Assembly (NCBI RefSeq): GCF_001437405.1
Contig: NZ_JQBY01000007.1
Location: 1 to 64,000 of the forward strand
DNA length: 64,000 nt
Direction of reading: 5' to 3'
Origin: Pediococcus ethanolidurans
GTDB taxonomy: Bacteria; Bacillota; Bacilli; Lactobacillales; Lactobacillaceae
This document shows positions 9,074 through 17,762 of the stretch, piece by piece. Position 1 is the stretch's first letter; every line of letters starts with the position of its first letter. A model generated the notes under the pieces. The model was not told where the DNA came from. It was given only the letters and a program-made list of their open reading frames with translations, and did no database searches. The position numbers were made by a program, and so were the translations under genes.

Positions 9074-10219
9074 ATGAGTACTGTATTGAAACACGCCACA
9101 ATTTATACTGGATTAGAAAAAATTGATGATGGCTTCATTCGTTTTAACAAACAAATTGAGGCTGTTGGTCCAATGAGTGAGTTCCGTCCATTGCCAGATG
9201 ATGACATTCATTTTGCAGCAGAAACAATCATTACACCAGGATTCATTGATGTTCATAGTCATGGTGGATACGGATTTGATGCCATGGATGGTGACGCTGA
9301 TCAGATTAATGAGATGGTCACTAAAATGACACGTACAGAAGGAATTACAACTTACTTCTGTACCACAATGACCCAATCAAATGAAAACATTGATCATGCG
9401 ATGAAGGGAGTTGCCAAGGCTGCTGCAGTTAACCCAGTAATCAAGGGTGTCCATTTGGAAGGTCCATTTATCTCAGCTACCTTTAAAGGCGCTCAACCTG
9501 AACAATATATCAAAGATCCAGATGTGCATTTGTTAGAGCAATGGAACAAATCAGCTAACGGATTGGTTAAATTAATTACCATGGCTCCTGAAGACAAAGG
9601 TGCAGACGAGTTTGAAGCATACTGTTTAGCTCATGGCATCGTGCCATCGGTTGGTCATAGTAATGCGAAACGTGCTGATTTATTAAACAGTAAAGTTAGC
9701 CATGGTACTCATTTATACAATGCCCAACGCGAATGGAAGCACCGTGAACCAGGAGTTACTGGTCATGTTATGTTGGAAGATAACATTTATGCGGAATTAA
9801 TTTGCGATGGTTTCCATATTGTGCCAGATATGTTACGTCTTGCTTATGAAGTTAAAGGTCCAGAAAGAATTGAATTGGTTACAGATTCAATGCGTTCTAA
9901 AGGGATGCCAGAAGGCGAAAGCGAACTTGGTGGTCAAAAAGTTTACGTTAAAGACAAGCAAGCTCGACTAGCTGATGGTACTTTGGCTGGTTCTGTTTTG
10001 GAATATACAGATGCCTTTAAAAACGCCATGAAGTTCATGGGATGCGGAATAGAAGAGGCTGTTCAAATGAGTTCTGTCAACCAAGCAACTGAATTTGGTC
10101 TTGATAGTAAAGGAACTCTTGAAGTAGGTAAGGATGCTGATTTAAACTTGTTTGATGATAATTTGAATAAGTTGGCAACTTACAGCTATGGTCGTGAGTT
10201 CTCAAATTCAAAAGACTAA
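9074..10219 (+). CDS. nagA: N-acetylglucosamine-6-phosphate deacetylase
   Basis: Amidohydrolase that removes acetate from GlcNAc-6-phosphate to give GlcN-6-phosphate, linking amino-sugar use and cell-wall recycling to glycolysis. Metal and catalytic motifs are in order: DVHSHGGYGFD, HLEGPF, VGHSNA, SHGTHLYNA and VTDSM. The length of 381 aa is normal. A GAGGGGGA site sits upstream of the ATG. The operator-bearing promoter and the adjacent GntR gene indicate repression relieved by an amino-sugar phosphate. No nagB is present in this window. Confidence 0.95.
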   Translation: MSTVLKHATIYTGLEKIDDGFIRFNKQIEAVGPMSEFRPLPDDDIHFAAETIITPGFIDVHSHGGYGFDAMDGDADQINEMVTKMTRTEGITTYFCTTMTQSNENIDHAMKGVAKAAAVNPVIKGVHLEGPFISATFKGAQPEQYIKDPDVHLLEQWNKSANGLVKLITMAPEDKGADEFEAYCLAHGIVPSVGHSNAKRADLLNSKVSHGTHLYNAQREWKHREPGVTGHVMLEDNIYAELICDGFHIVPDMLRLAYEVKGPERIELVTDSMRSKGMPEGESELGGQKVYVKDKQARLADGTLAGSVLEYTDAFKNAMKFMGCGIEEAVQMSSVNQATEFGLDSKGTLEVGKDADLNLFDDNLNKLATYSYGREFSNSKD

Positions 10220-10280
10220 TTTTTGTAGTGATCATTTTAATGATAATTAACACATTAGAGTCCTTATAGGAGGTGGAATT

Positions 10281-10982
10281 ATGGGATCCCCCATTTATAT
10301 TCAAATCCACAATGAAATAAAAAAATCAATCGAGGCTGGTAAGTGGGCAATTGGTGACCGTATTCCAGCAGAACGAGAATTAGCCGAGCAATTTAATGTG
10401 AGTCGAATGACACTTAGACAGGCGATTCAAACATTAGTTGATGAGGGTATTTTAGAGCGGCGCGTTGGCTCAGGGACCTTTGTAGCTAATCAAAAAGTTC
10501 AAGAAAAAATGTCAGGTGTGACAAGTTTTACTGAACTGATGATTGCACAAGGGAAAAAACCTTCTAGCAAAACCATTTCGTATCATGCTGGGCAACCTTC
10601 TATGAGTGAAAGTGAAAAGTTACATTTGGGTGATGGCGAATTAGTCTTACGAATGGAACGGATCCGCTATGCTGACAATGTGCCCATTTGTTTTGAAACT
10701 GCCACGGTACCCGAAAAATTGGTTAAAGATTTCAGTAAGGCCGAGGTAACGAGTTCACTTTATGGAACATTAGAGAAAAAGGCTGGTTTGGTACCCGGAA
10801 AAGCGACACAAACAGTTTCAGCAATGTTGGCTTCTGAAAAAATAGCGGAATATCTGTCTGTAAAACGAGGTGAAGCGATCTTGCGGTTACGTCAGGTTTC
10901 GTATCTGCAGGATGGACAACCTTTCGAGTATGTTCGGACACAATATGTGGGTGAACGATTTGAATTTTACTTAAATCGGTAA
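10281..10982 (+). CDS. nagR: GntR/HutC-family regulator of amino-sugar genes (NagR-like)
   Basis: 233-residue transcription factor. The N-terminal winged helix includes IPAERELAEQFNVSRMTLRQ and RRVGSGTFV. The C-terminal UTRA effector domain covers about residues 85-230 and ends in FEYVRTQYVGERFEFY. This is the layout of YvoA/NagR, which binds GlcN-6-P or GlcNAc-6-P. An AGGAGG site lies 6-7 bp before the ATG. It is 61 bp downstream of nagA, in whose promoter a NagR-type palindrome is visible, so autoregulation of this pair is likely. The symbol is inferred from context. Confidence 0.85.
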   Translation: MGSPIYIQIHNEIKKSIEAGKWAIGDRIPAERELAEQFNVSRMTLRQAIQTLVDEGILERRVGSGTFVANQKVQEKMSGVTSFTELMIAQGKKPSSKTISYHAGQPSMSESEKLHLGDGELVLRMERIRYADNVPICFETATVPEKLVKDFSKAEVTSSLYGTLEKKAGLVPGKATQTVSAMLASEKIAEYLSVKRGEAILRLRQVSYLQDGQPFEYVRTQYVGERFEFYLNR

Positions 10983-11006
10983 ACCAGAAGAAATAAGTGC
11001 CTATAT

Positions 11007-11054
11007 AAAAATAGTTTGTCAATTTTCAAAATGAAAAGGGCAAACTATTTTTTT
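11007..11054. terminator. Bidirectional terminator between nagR and tagA
   Basis: AAAAATAGTTTG and CAAACTATTTTTTT form a 12-bp stem around a 22-nt loop. A/T runs on both sides let it serve the convergent genes on each strand. Confidence 0.8.
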
Positions 11055-11064
11055 GAAACAATTT

Positions 11065-11793
11065 TTATTTATTTTTGAGTTTATGAATTTCCCACATGAA
11101 TTGAGGAATGATCATTTGCCGTTTCAAGCGCCTCGGATCGGTCAATAAACGGTAAAACCATTCTAGATGATGAGTTTGCCAAAATTTTGGCGCGCGTTTC
11201 ACGTTGCCAACAAAAACATCAAAACTACCACCCACACCCATCCATAAACCATTTGAGAGATGGCGGTGTTGCGCAATAAATTTTTCCTGTCTAGGAAAAC
11301 CAGTGGCAACAAACACAATATCTGGTTGCTGATGTTCAATATCAGCGGCAATTACGGCCTCATCTTTAAAGTAGCCATCATGGGCACCAACAAGTTGAAT
11401 GTTAGGAAAACTAGTACTTAATTTGGACTTCAAAGCACTGATGACCGCTGACTTGGCACCTAAAAAATAGACTTTTTGGTGAGTTTTGTTCGCCCATTCA
11501 ACTAATTCTGTAAAAATATCATAACCGGCTATTCGTTCTGATAACGGTGTTTTTAATGAATTAGCGGCCTTGATAATACCAATGCCATCAGGAGAAATAT
11601 AGTCGGCTTTGAGAATGGTTTCGCGATATGAGTTATCAGTTCTAGCGTACATGACAATTTCAGGATTAGCAGTTACAACAAAAGTATTTTGGTGATTCTT
11701 AACACGTGTCTGAAGTTGTTCGACGAACTGCTTGCGAGTTGTATTGGCAAACGGAATGCCCATAATTTTCACGCTAGAAAACGGGTCGTTCAT
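11065..11793 (-). CDS. tagA: WecG/TagA/CpsF-family glycosyltransferase
   Basis: Transfers a sugar to undecaprenyl-PP-GlcNAc on the inner face of the membrane. In Gram-positives the typical member is the ManNAc transferase that starts wall teichoic acid linkage-unit synthesis. The family blocks are present: ANPEIVMYARTD, ADYISPDGIGII, RIAGYD, FLGAK, and VFVATGFPRQEKFI near the C-terminus. The frame is open to 11859, but the ATG at 11793 has a GAAAGGA site and gives 242 aa, the usual size. It stands alone here, convergent with nagR. Whether it serves teichoic acid or another wall glycan cannot be told. Confidence 0.85.
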   Translation of the reverse strand: MNDPFSSVKIMGIPFANTTRKQFVEQLQTRVKNHQNTFVVTANPEIVMYARTDNSYRETILKADYISPDGIGIIKAANSLKTPLSERIAGYDIFTELVEWANKTHQKVYFLGAKSAVISALKSKLSTSFPNIQLVGAHDGYFKDEAVIAADIEHQQPDIVFVATGFPRQEKFIAQHRHLSNGLWMGVGGSFDVFVGNVKRAPKFWQTHHLEWFYRLLTDPRRLKRQMIIPQFMWEIHKLKNK

Positions 11794-11908
11794 AGTAAAA
11801 TCAATCCTTTCGATTATGGAAAATGACGCACCACGGAAAAAATGATAAAATAGGTGCAACTATTGTTAATATTATTAAAACACTAACTAACTGAGGAGTA
11901 CACTCGTC

Positions 11909-13381
11909 ATGACTAAAAAATATCCGGATGACAGTTTAACGTTACATACGGATGCTTATCAAATTAACATGATTCAAACTTATTGGGAACAAGGAATTTA
12001 CAATAAGAATGCGGTTTTTGAAGTTTTCTTTCGGGATATGCCATTTAAAAATGGTTACGCAATTTTTGCTGGATTGGAACGAGTGGTGAAGTATGTTCAA
12101 CAATTACACTTTACCGACTCAGATCTGACTTATTTGAAAGAATCAGAAAATTATCCAGATGACTTTTTGGAATATTTACGTAATTTCAAATTTTCTGGCA
12201 CAATTCGTTCTGCTGTTGAGGGTGACTTAGTATTTAACGGTGAACCCATTATGCAGGTTGAAGGCCCCTTAGCAGATTGTCAATTGGTGGAAACAGCTAT
12301 TTTAAATGTTGTGAACTATCAAACTTTAATTGCCACTAAAGCTTCACGAATTAAATCAGTGGTCGGCAATGATGCTTTACTAGAGTTTGGTACCCGGCGT
12401 GCTCAGGAAATGGATGCCGCAATCTGGGGAACCCGTGCAGCATACATTGGTGGCTTTGATGCGACAAGTAATGTCCGTGCGGGCAAGATTTTTGGAATCC
12501 CAATTAGTGGCACACATGCGCATGCACTGGTTCAGTACTATCGTAACGATTATGATGCTTTTAAAGCTTATGCGCAAACGCACCATGATTGTGTCTTTTT
12601 GGTAGATACGTACGATACGCTTAAGAGCGGTGTCCCTAATGCTATTCGCGTGGCCAAAGAAATGGGTGACAAGAACAACTTCTTGGGAGTTCGAATCGAT
12701 AGTGGTGACATGGCCTACTTATCTAAACGAGTTCGTGAACAATTGGATGAAGCTGGATTTCCAAATGCAAAAGTTTATGCTTCTAACGATTTAGATGAAA
12801 AAACAATTCAAAACTTAAAAATGCAGGGAGCCAAAATTGATGTTTGGGGCGTGGGCACTAAATTGATTACGGCCTATGACCAGCCAGCCTTGGGTGCGGT
12901 TTATAAGATGGTTTCAATTGAAGGCGAAGATGGCAAAATGGTGGATACCATCAAACTTTCCAACAATGTTGAAAAAGTTTCAACTCCCGGCAAAAAACAA
13001 GTTTGGCGAATTTCTAAGAATGCCGATGGTAAATCAGAAGGAGATTATGTTACCTTGTGGGATGAAGATCCACAAAAACAACCTTCTATTTATATGTTTC
13101 ATCCAAACTATACGTACATTAATAAAACGGTCAGTGATTTCAACGCGCGACCATTGTTACATGATATCTTTAAAAATGGTGAACTTATTTATAAATTACC
13201 AGAACTTAAAGAAGTTAAGGCTTACTCGCGAGAAATGCTTGATTCGTTATGGGATGAATATAAACGTGATTTAAATCCACAAGATTATCCGGTTGATTTA
13301 TCTGAAAAATGTTATGATCATAAAATGAACAGCATTAATGGTGTTCGAAAGTATGTGAGTTCGTTAAAATTTAAGGAATAA
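11909..13381 (+). CDS. pncB: Nicotinate phosphoribosyltransferase
   Basis: First enzyme of the Preiss-Handler pathway: nicotinate + PRPP (+ATP) to nicotinate mononucleotide. The N-terminus LHTDAYQINMIQTYW, the EFGTRRAQ motif near residue 160 and ISGTHAHALVQ near residue 200 (with the catalytic His) are family hallmarks. The length of 490 aa fits the Gram-positive type. A GAGGAG site precedes the ATG. nadE follows after 15 bp, so the pair forms a NAD salvage operon, common in lactobacilli that need nicotinate. Confidence 0.95.
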   Translation: MTKKYPDDSLTLHTDAYQINMIQTYWEQGIYNKNAVFEVFFRDMPFKNGYAIFAGLERVVKYVQQLHFTDSDLTYLKESENYPDDFLEYLRNFKFSGTIRSAVEGDLVFNGEPIMQVEGPLADCQLVETAILNVVNYQTLIATKASRIKSVVGNDALLEFGTRRAQEMDAAIWGTRAAYIGGFDATSNVRAGKIFGIPISGTHAHALVQYYRNDYDAFKAYAQTHHDCVFLVDTYDTLKSGVPNAIRVAKEMGDKNNFLGVRIDSGDMAYLSKRVREQLDEAGFPNAKVYASNDLDEKTIQNLKMQGAKIDVWGVGTKLITAYDQPALGAVYKMVSIEGEDGKMVDTIKLSNNVEKVSTPGKKQVWRISKNADGKSEGDYVTLWDEDPQKQPSIYMFHPNYTYINKTVSDFNARPLLHDIFKNGELIYKLPELKEVKAYSREMLDSLWDEYKRDLNPQDYPVDLSEKCYDHKMNSINGVRKYVSSLKFKE

Positions 13382-13396
13382 GAGAGATGAGCAGAG

Positions 13397-14218
13397 ATGC
13401 GAGAGCTACAACAAAAAATTATTGCGGATTTAAAAGTTACCCCACAAATTGACCCAGAAACTGAAATTCGACGAAGTGTAGATTTTTTAAAAGCTTATTT
13501 AAAGAAAAATAGCTTCATTAAAAGTTTAGTTTTAGGAATTTCTGGTGGACAGGACTCTACGTTAACTGGAAAATTAGCTCAGATGGCAATTACCGAGATG
13601 CGTGAAGAAAGTGGCGACCAATCTTACCAATTTATCGCCGTTCGTTTGCCATATGGCGTACAGGCCGATGAATCAGATGCCATGGCCGCAATTGAATATA
13701 TGCAGGCTGATCAGGTAAAACGAGTTGATATTAAACCGGCCGCAGATGCAATGGTACAGGCACTTGAAGCTAATGATTTAAACATTAGTGACTTTAACAA
13801 AGGCAATATCAAAGCTCGTGAACGAATGATTGCGCAATATGGCATTGCGGGTGCCAACAGTGGCATTGTCTTAGGAACGGATCACGCAGCAGAGTCGGTC
13901 ACTGGTTTTTATACTAAGTTTGGTGATGGTGGGGCCGACGTAACGCCAATTTGGCGGTTAGATAAACGACAAGGTAAGGCACTTTTGGCAAAATTAAATG
14001 CGCCTAAACATTTATATGAAAAGGTACCTACAGCTGATTTGGAAGATAATCGACCGGCTTTGCCAGATGAGGTTGCTTTGGGTGTGACCTACGATGACAT
14101 TGATAATTACTTAGAGGGTCACGAAATTGACTCGCAAGCTGCTGAAAAAATTGAAAACTGGTATAAAAAGACGGCCCATAAGCGTCATTTACCGTATACA
14201 GTTTACGATCAATTCTAG
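13397..14218 (+). CDS. nadE: NAD+ synthase (ammonia-dependent)
   Basis: Amidates nicotinate adenine dinucleotide to NAD+. The ATP-pyrophosphatase loop [14 protein letters not shown] is near residue 50. [20 protein letters not shown] and LDKRQGKAL are further hallmarks. At 273 residues it lacks a glutaminase domain, so ammonia is the nitrogen donor. It is co-transcribed with pncB. nadD is not in the window. A promoter and riboswitch for the next gene begin right after the stop codon. Confidence 0.95.
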   Translation: MRELQQKIIADLKVTPQIDPETEIRRSVDFLKAYLKKNSFIKSLVLGISGGQDSTLTGKLAQMAITEMREESGDQSYQFIAVRLPYGVQADESDAMAAIEYMQADQVKRVDIKPAADAMVQALEANDLNISDFNKGNIKARERMIAQYGIAGANSGIVLGTDHAAESVTGFYTKFGDGGADVTPIWRLDKRQGKALLAKLNAPKHLYEKVPTADLEDNRPALPDEVALGVTYDDIDNYLEGHEIDSQAAEKIENWYKKTAHKRHLPYTVYDQF

Positions 14219-14245
14219 TAGCTGATAAATTAAAAATAAAAGTAC

Positions 14246-14274
14246 TTGCTATTAGGTTTACTTATAGTTATAAT
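14246..14274 (+). promoter_or_regulatory. Sigma-A promoter of the Mn2+ riboswitch transcript
   Basis: TTGCTA (14246-14251) and a perfect TATAAT (14269-14274) are separated by 17 bp. The predicted start lies near 14281, just upstream of the riboswitch aptamer. Confidence 0.82.
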
Positions 14275-14287
14275 AAATTAACAATCA

Positions 14288-14416
14288 AACATGAGGGAGT
14301 AACTAGCAGTTATTTCTGCGGCAATGTCGTCAACAAGAAAAAATCTGGTATTGCCTGAAAAAGTGAGACTCGTGGATGTTCGCATTTTAGTGTGAACATG
14401 CACGAGTCTCTTTTTT
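14288..14416 (+). promoter_or_regulatory. yybP-ykoY (manganese) riboswitch with terminator
   Basis: The 5' part has the conserved GAGGGAGTA element, a short GCAG/CTGC hairpin, GTCGTCAAC and a closing TGCCTG segment, in the order of the yybP-ykoY aptamer. It is followed at 14365-14410 by a long hairpin GAGACTCGTG / CACGAGTCTC and TTTTTT, the expression platform. The known ligand class is Mn2+, and binding relieves termination. The downstream gene is a P-type ATPase, as for the Lactococcus lactis yoaB riboswitch. Confidence 0.8.
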
Positions 14417-14455
14417 AAAAGAACTCTTGCATGTCAGAATAATAAGGAGGAACAC

Positions 14456-17119
14456 ATGAAAGCTACAAAAGTAAAGTATTATAACCAAAGCGTGGAAGAT
14501 GTGCTGAAAGCTCAAGGCAGCTCTCCTGAAGGGCTAACGGATGCCCAGGTTCAAGAAAGCTTAACCAAACATGGTCCTAATCAGTTGGAAACAAAAAAGA
14601 ATACTACTTTATTGCAAAAGTTTATTGCTCAGTTTAAAGATTTGATGATTATTGTTTTAATTGCAGCTGCAATTATTTCGGTGTTTGTGGGTGAGGGCGT
14701 GGATGCAATCATCATCTTGTTGGTGGTTGTTCTTAATGCTATCTTTGGTGTTTTTCAAGAAACCAAGGCAGAAGAAGCCATTGCTGCCTTAAAAGAACTT
14801 TCTGCACCACAGGCTCATGTTAAACGGAATGGCAAAGTCGAAACCATTAAGAGCGAAGATGTTGTCCCGGGTGACATTGTTTTGCTTGAAGCTGGTGATA
14901 TTATTCCGGCTGATTTGCGTCTGATCGAATCTGCTGGTTTAAAGGTAGAAGAAGCGGCCTTGACTGGTGAATCTGTTCCGGTGGAAAAACAAATTGCCAT
15001 ACTGAACGATAAAAAATTACCAATTGGTGATCAAACTAATATGGCATTTATGAACAGTAATGTCACATATGGTCGTGGTAGTGGTGTGGTTGTTGGTACC
15101 GGAATGCGGACAGAGGTTGGGCAAATTGCCAACATGATTAATAACGCTGAAGAAACAACAACGCCACTGCAACAAAATTTGGCGCAGCTGAGTAAAGTGT
15201 TAACAGGCTTAATTTTAGTGATTGCCGCGATTGTGTTTGTGGTTGGAATGATTCGTGGTAACGAAAGTTTAATTAATATGTTACTGACGGCTATTTCCTT
15301 AGCGGTAGCGGCCATTCCAGAAGGATTACCTGCTATTGTGACAATTACACTTGCATTAGGAACGCAAAGAATGGCAAAACGACACGCCATTATTCGTAAA
15401 TTACCAGCAGTTGAAACTTTGGGTGGTACTCAAATTATTGCCTCTGATAAGACCGGAACATTGACACAAAACAAGATGACAGTTGAAAAAGTTTTTGTGA
15501 ATAATCAACTACACGATGCCCAAAATGTGCAATTGAAGGATTATCCATACAATCACTTATTTGAGTTGATGATTTTGAACAATGATACCAAACAAACAAA
15601 AGAGGGCTTGATTGGTGATCCAACAGAAACAGCGTTAGTTCAATTTAATTTGAATAAGCACGAAGACGTAGATAAGCTAATTCAATCCGAAAAACGGGTG
15701 GCAGAGGTGCCGTTTGATTCTGAACGAAAATTGATGTCAACGTACAATCAGTTGCCAGATGGTCGATACATTCAAACGGTAAAAGGTGCGCCCGATGAAC
15801 TCTTACAGCGGACAACATTGTTTGAAATTGAAAATGATGTTAAACCAATGGATGATACTGAACGCAAACTTATTTTGGAAACAAATCATGAGTTGGCCAC
15901 CCAAGCAATTCGTGTATTGGGTTTTGCCTACCAAATTGTGGATGAAATTCCTAAAACATTGTCTTCTGAGATTGTGGAACAAGAATTAATTTTTGCTGGG
16001 TTGATTGGCATGATTGATCCAGAACGTCCAGAAGTTGCGCAAGCAGTTGTGGAAGCTAAACAAGCAGGAATTCGTCCTCTTATGATTACGGGCGACCATC
16101 GGGATACTGCGTCTGCCATTGCAAAACGGTTAGGAATTATTGGTGAAAACGACGATCAAGCCGTAATCTCTGGTACAGAATTGGATGAGATGGATGATAA
16201 GACTTTTGCCAAAAAAGTAAAACAATATTCAGTTTATGCACGAGTTGCTCCAGAACACAAAGTGCGCATTGTGAATGCATGGCAAAAGCAAGGTAAAGTA
16301 GTTGCCATGACAGGAGATGGCGTTAATGATGCACCTTCACTGAAACAAGCAGATATTGGTGTCGCCATGGGAATCACAGGGACCGAAGTTTCAAAGGGAG
16401 CTAGTGATATGATCTTGGCAGATGATAACTTTTCAACAATTGTTGTTGCAGTTGAAGAGGGACGGAAAGTATTTGCCAATATTCAAAAAGCAATTCAGTA
16501 TTTGTTATCGGCTAATTTGGGTGAAGTTTTAACCTTGTTTGTCATGACAATGATGGGTTGGCAAATTTTAGCACCAGTTCACATTTTATGGATTAATTTA
16601 GTTACCGATACTTTCCCAGCCATTGCTTTAGGACTGGAACCAGCTGAAAAAAATGTGATGAAACAAAAACCGCGTGGTCGGGAAAGCAATTTCTTGTCCG
16701 GTGGTGTCGCAGGTAACGTCGTTTATCAGGGGCTATTAGAAGGATTAATTACGTTAGCCGTTTATGGAATTGCAATTTGGTTCCCAGTACATGCTTCATA
16801 TGCTCAAGTCCATGCAGATGCGCTAACAATGGCATTTGCAACCTTAGGACTGATTCAACTTTTCCATGCATTTAACTCAAAATCAATTCACGGTTCGATC
16901 TTTAGTGCCACAACTTTGAAAAATAAATTCTTTAATTGGTCAATTGTGGTATCGTTTATACTGTTAGCTGCGACAATTGTGGTGCCAGGATTAAATGATA
17001 TTTTCCATGTGAGTCATCTTGATCTTCATCAATGGGCAATTGTGGGTGGCGCTTCTATATCAATTGTGATCTTAGTCGAGATTGTCAAATGGTTCCAGCG
17101 TCGTTTCGCAGCTCGTTAA
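14456..17119 (+). CDS. Cation-transporting P-type ATPase (PIIA-like, probable Mn2+/Ca2+ exporter)
   Basis: 887-residue membrane pump of the SERCA/PMCA-like class. The N-terminal cation-ATPase domain (about 1-75) is followed by paired membrane helices, the actuator loop LTGESVPVEK near residue 175, PEGLPAIVT in M4, the phosphorylation site DKTGTLTQ (Asp near 331), KGAPD in the nucleotide domain, MTGDGVNDAPSLKQADIG, and a C-terminal membrane domain. The putative Mn2+ riboswitch in its leader indicates export of excess manganese, as for L. lactis YoaB, although the protein family alone would suggest Ca2+. An AAGGAGG site precedes the ATG. A 145-aa gene follows 24 bp downstream in the same transcript. 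Confidence 0.9.
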   Translation: MKATKVKYYNQSVEDVLKAQGSSPEGLTDAQVQESLTKHGPNQLETKKNTTLLQKFIAQFKDLMIIVLIAAAIISVFVGEGVDAIIILLVVVLNAIFGVFQETKAEEAIAALKELSAPQAHVKRNGKVETIKSEDVVPGDIVLLEAGDIIPADLRLIESAGLKVEEAALTGESVPVEKQIAILNDKKLPIGDQTNMAFMNSNVTYGRGSGVVVGTGMRTEVGQIANMINNAEETTTPLQQNLAQLSKVLTGLILVIAAIVFVVGMIRGNESLINMLLTAISLAVAAIPEGLPAIVTITLALGTQRMAKRHAIIRKLPAVETLGGTQIIASDKTGTLTQNKMTVEKVFVNNQLHDAQNVQLKDYPYNHLFELMILNNDTKQTKEGLIGDPTETALVQFNLNKHEDVDKLIQSEKRVAEVPFDSERKLMSTYNQLPDGRYIQTVKGAPDELLQRTTLFEIENDVKPMDDTERKLILETNHELATQAIRVLGFAYQIVDEIPKTLSSEIVEQELIFAGLIGMIDPERPEVAQAVVEAKQAGIRPLMITGDHRDTASAIAKRLGIIGENDDQAVISGTELDEMDDKTFAKKVKQYSVYARVAPEHKVRIVNAWQKQGKVVAMTGDGVNDAPSLKQADIGVAMGITGTEVSKGASDMILADDNFSTIVVAVEEGRKVFANIQKAIQYLLSANLGEVLTLFVMTMMGWQILAPVHILWINLVTDTFPAIALGLEPAEKNVMKQKPRGRESNFLSGGVAGNVVYQGLLEGLITLAVYGIAIWFPVHASYAQVHADALTMAFATLGLIQLFHAFNSKSIHGSIFSATTLKNKFFNWSIVVSFILLAATIVVPGLNDIFHVSHLDLHQWAIVGGASISIVILVEIVKWFQRRFAAR

Positions 17120-17143
17120 TCAGTAAGAATGGAGAGATTTTAA

Positions 17144-17581
17144 ATGCGTAAAAGTAATCCACAAGGTTATGCCAATTTACTCAGTCGAGTGATGGAATCG
17201 TCTGAACAGATGGGCGATGAGGTTGATCCTCATTTTCAAGATTTTAAAAAGACGTTGGCTTTGAAAGGTGCTGAATCTTTTAGCGAACATGATTTGCACG
17301 AGATTGTCACGATTTTTAAAAAAGCCGTTGATCTGTATCAGCAAAATACAGAAACTTTGAAAAGAGCTAAACCGCCAGTACAGATATTGGGACGTCATAA
17401 GCAATTGGTAAGTGCTTACCAAACGTATGCGGCCGACTGTGAATTAATGCTGACTAGTATTGATGAACAAAAACGTCAGATTAATTCTGACCAATTTAGT
17501 AAGGCTGAACAGGCGCAAGATAAGGATATGGATGCTGTTTCAAAGGCTTTTGATCGGATCATGTCCCTGTTAATGGGTTAA
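17144..17581 (+). CDS. Uncharacterised 145-aa protein co-transcribed with the cation ATPase
   Basis: I do not recognise this family. It is soluble, highly charged and probably all-helical: no membrane segment, no signal peptide and no Cys. The C-terminal half (DEQKRQINSDQFSKAEQAQD) looks like a coiled coil. It has its own GGAGAG ribosome-binding site 24 bp after the ATPase stop codon, and a terminator follows directly. It should therefore be expressed with the pump under the same riboswitch. A helper or stress role in metal homeostasis is only an inference from position. Confidence 0.8.
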   Translation: MRKSNPQGYANLLSRVMESSEQMGDEVDPHFQDFKKTLALKGAESFSEHDLHEIVTIFKKAVDLYQQNTETLKRAKPPVQILGRHKQLVSAYQTYAADCELMLTSIDEQKRQINSDQFSKAEQAQDKDMDAVSKAFDRIMSLLMG

Positions 17582-17591
17582 AACACAAAAT

Positions 17592-17624
17592 TAAAACTAG
17601 GAAGAAATTTTCCTAGTTTTTTTG
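17592..17624 (+). terminator. Terminator of the riboswitch-ATPase operon
   Basis: AAAACTAGGAA / TTCCTAGTTTT with a short A/T loop and a T run, placed 10 bp after the stop codon of the 145-aa gene. Confidence 0.88.
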
Positions 17625-17762
17625 TGAAAAAAATTAACTAACAGAGATATTTTTAGAATATGTGTGGTAAAAAAAGATGTTCGCCACGGACAAATAATCA
17701 CGTATGCTATACTGGTAACTATGTGTTATTGGGATTTAATGTTTAGTTTGGAGTGAATTTTT

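Noticed and set aside
12876-13274. Plus-strand 132-residue ORF inside pncB
   Set aside because: It is an out-of-frame shadow of a well-conserved enzyme with unlikely composition.
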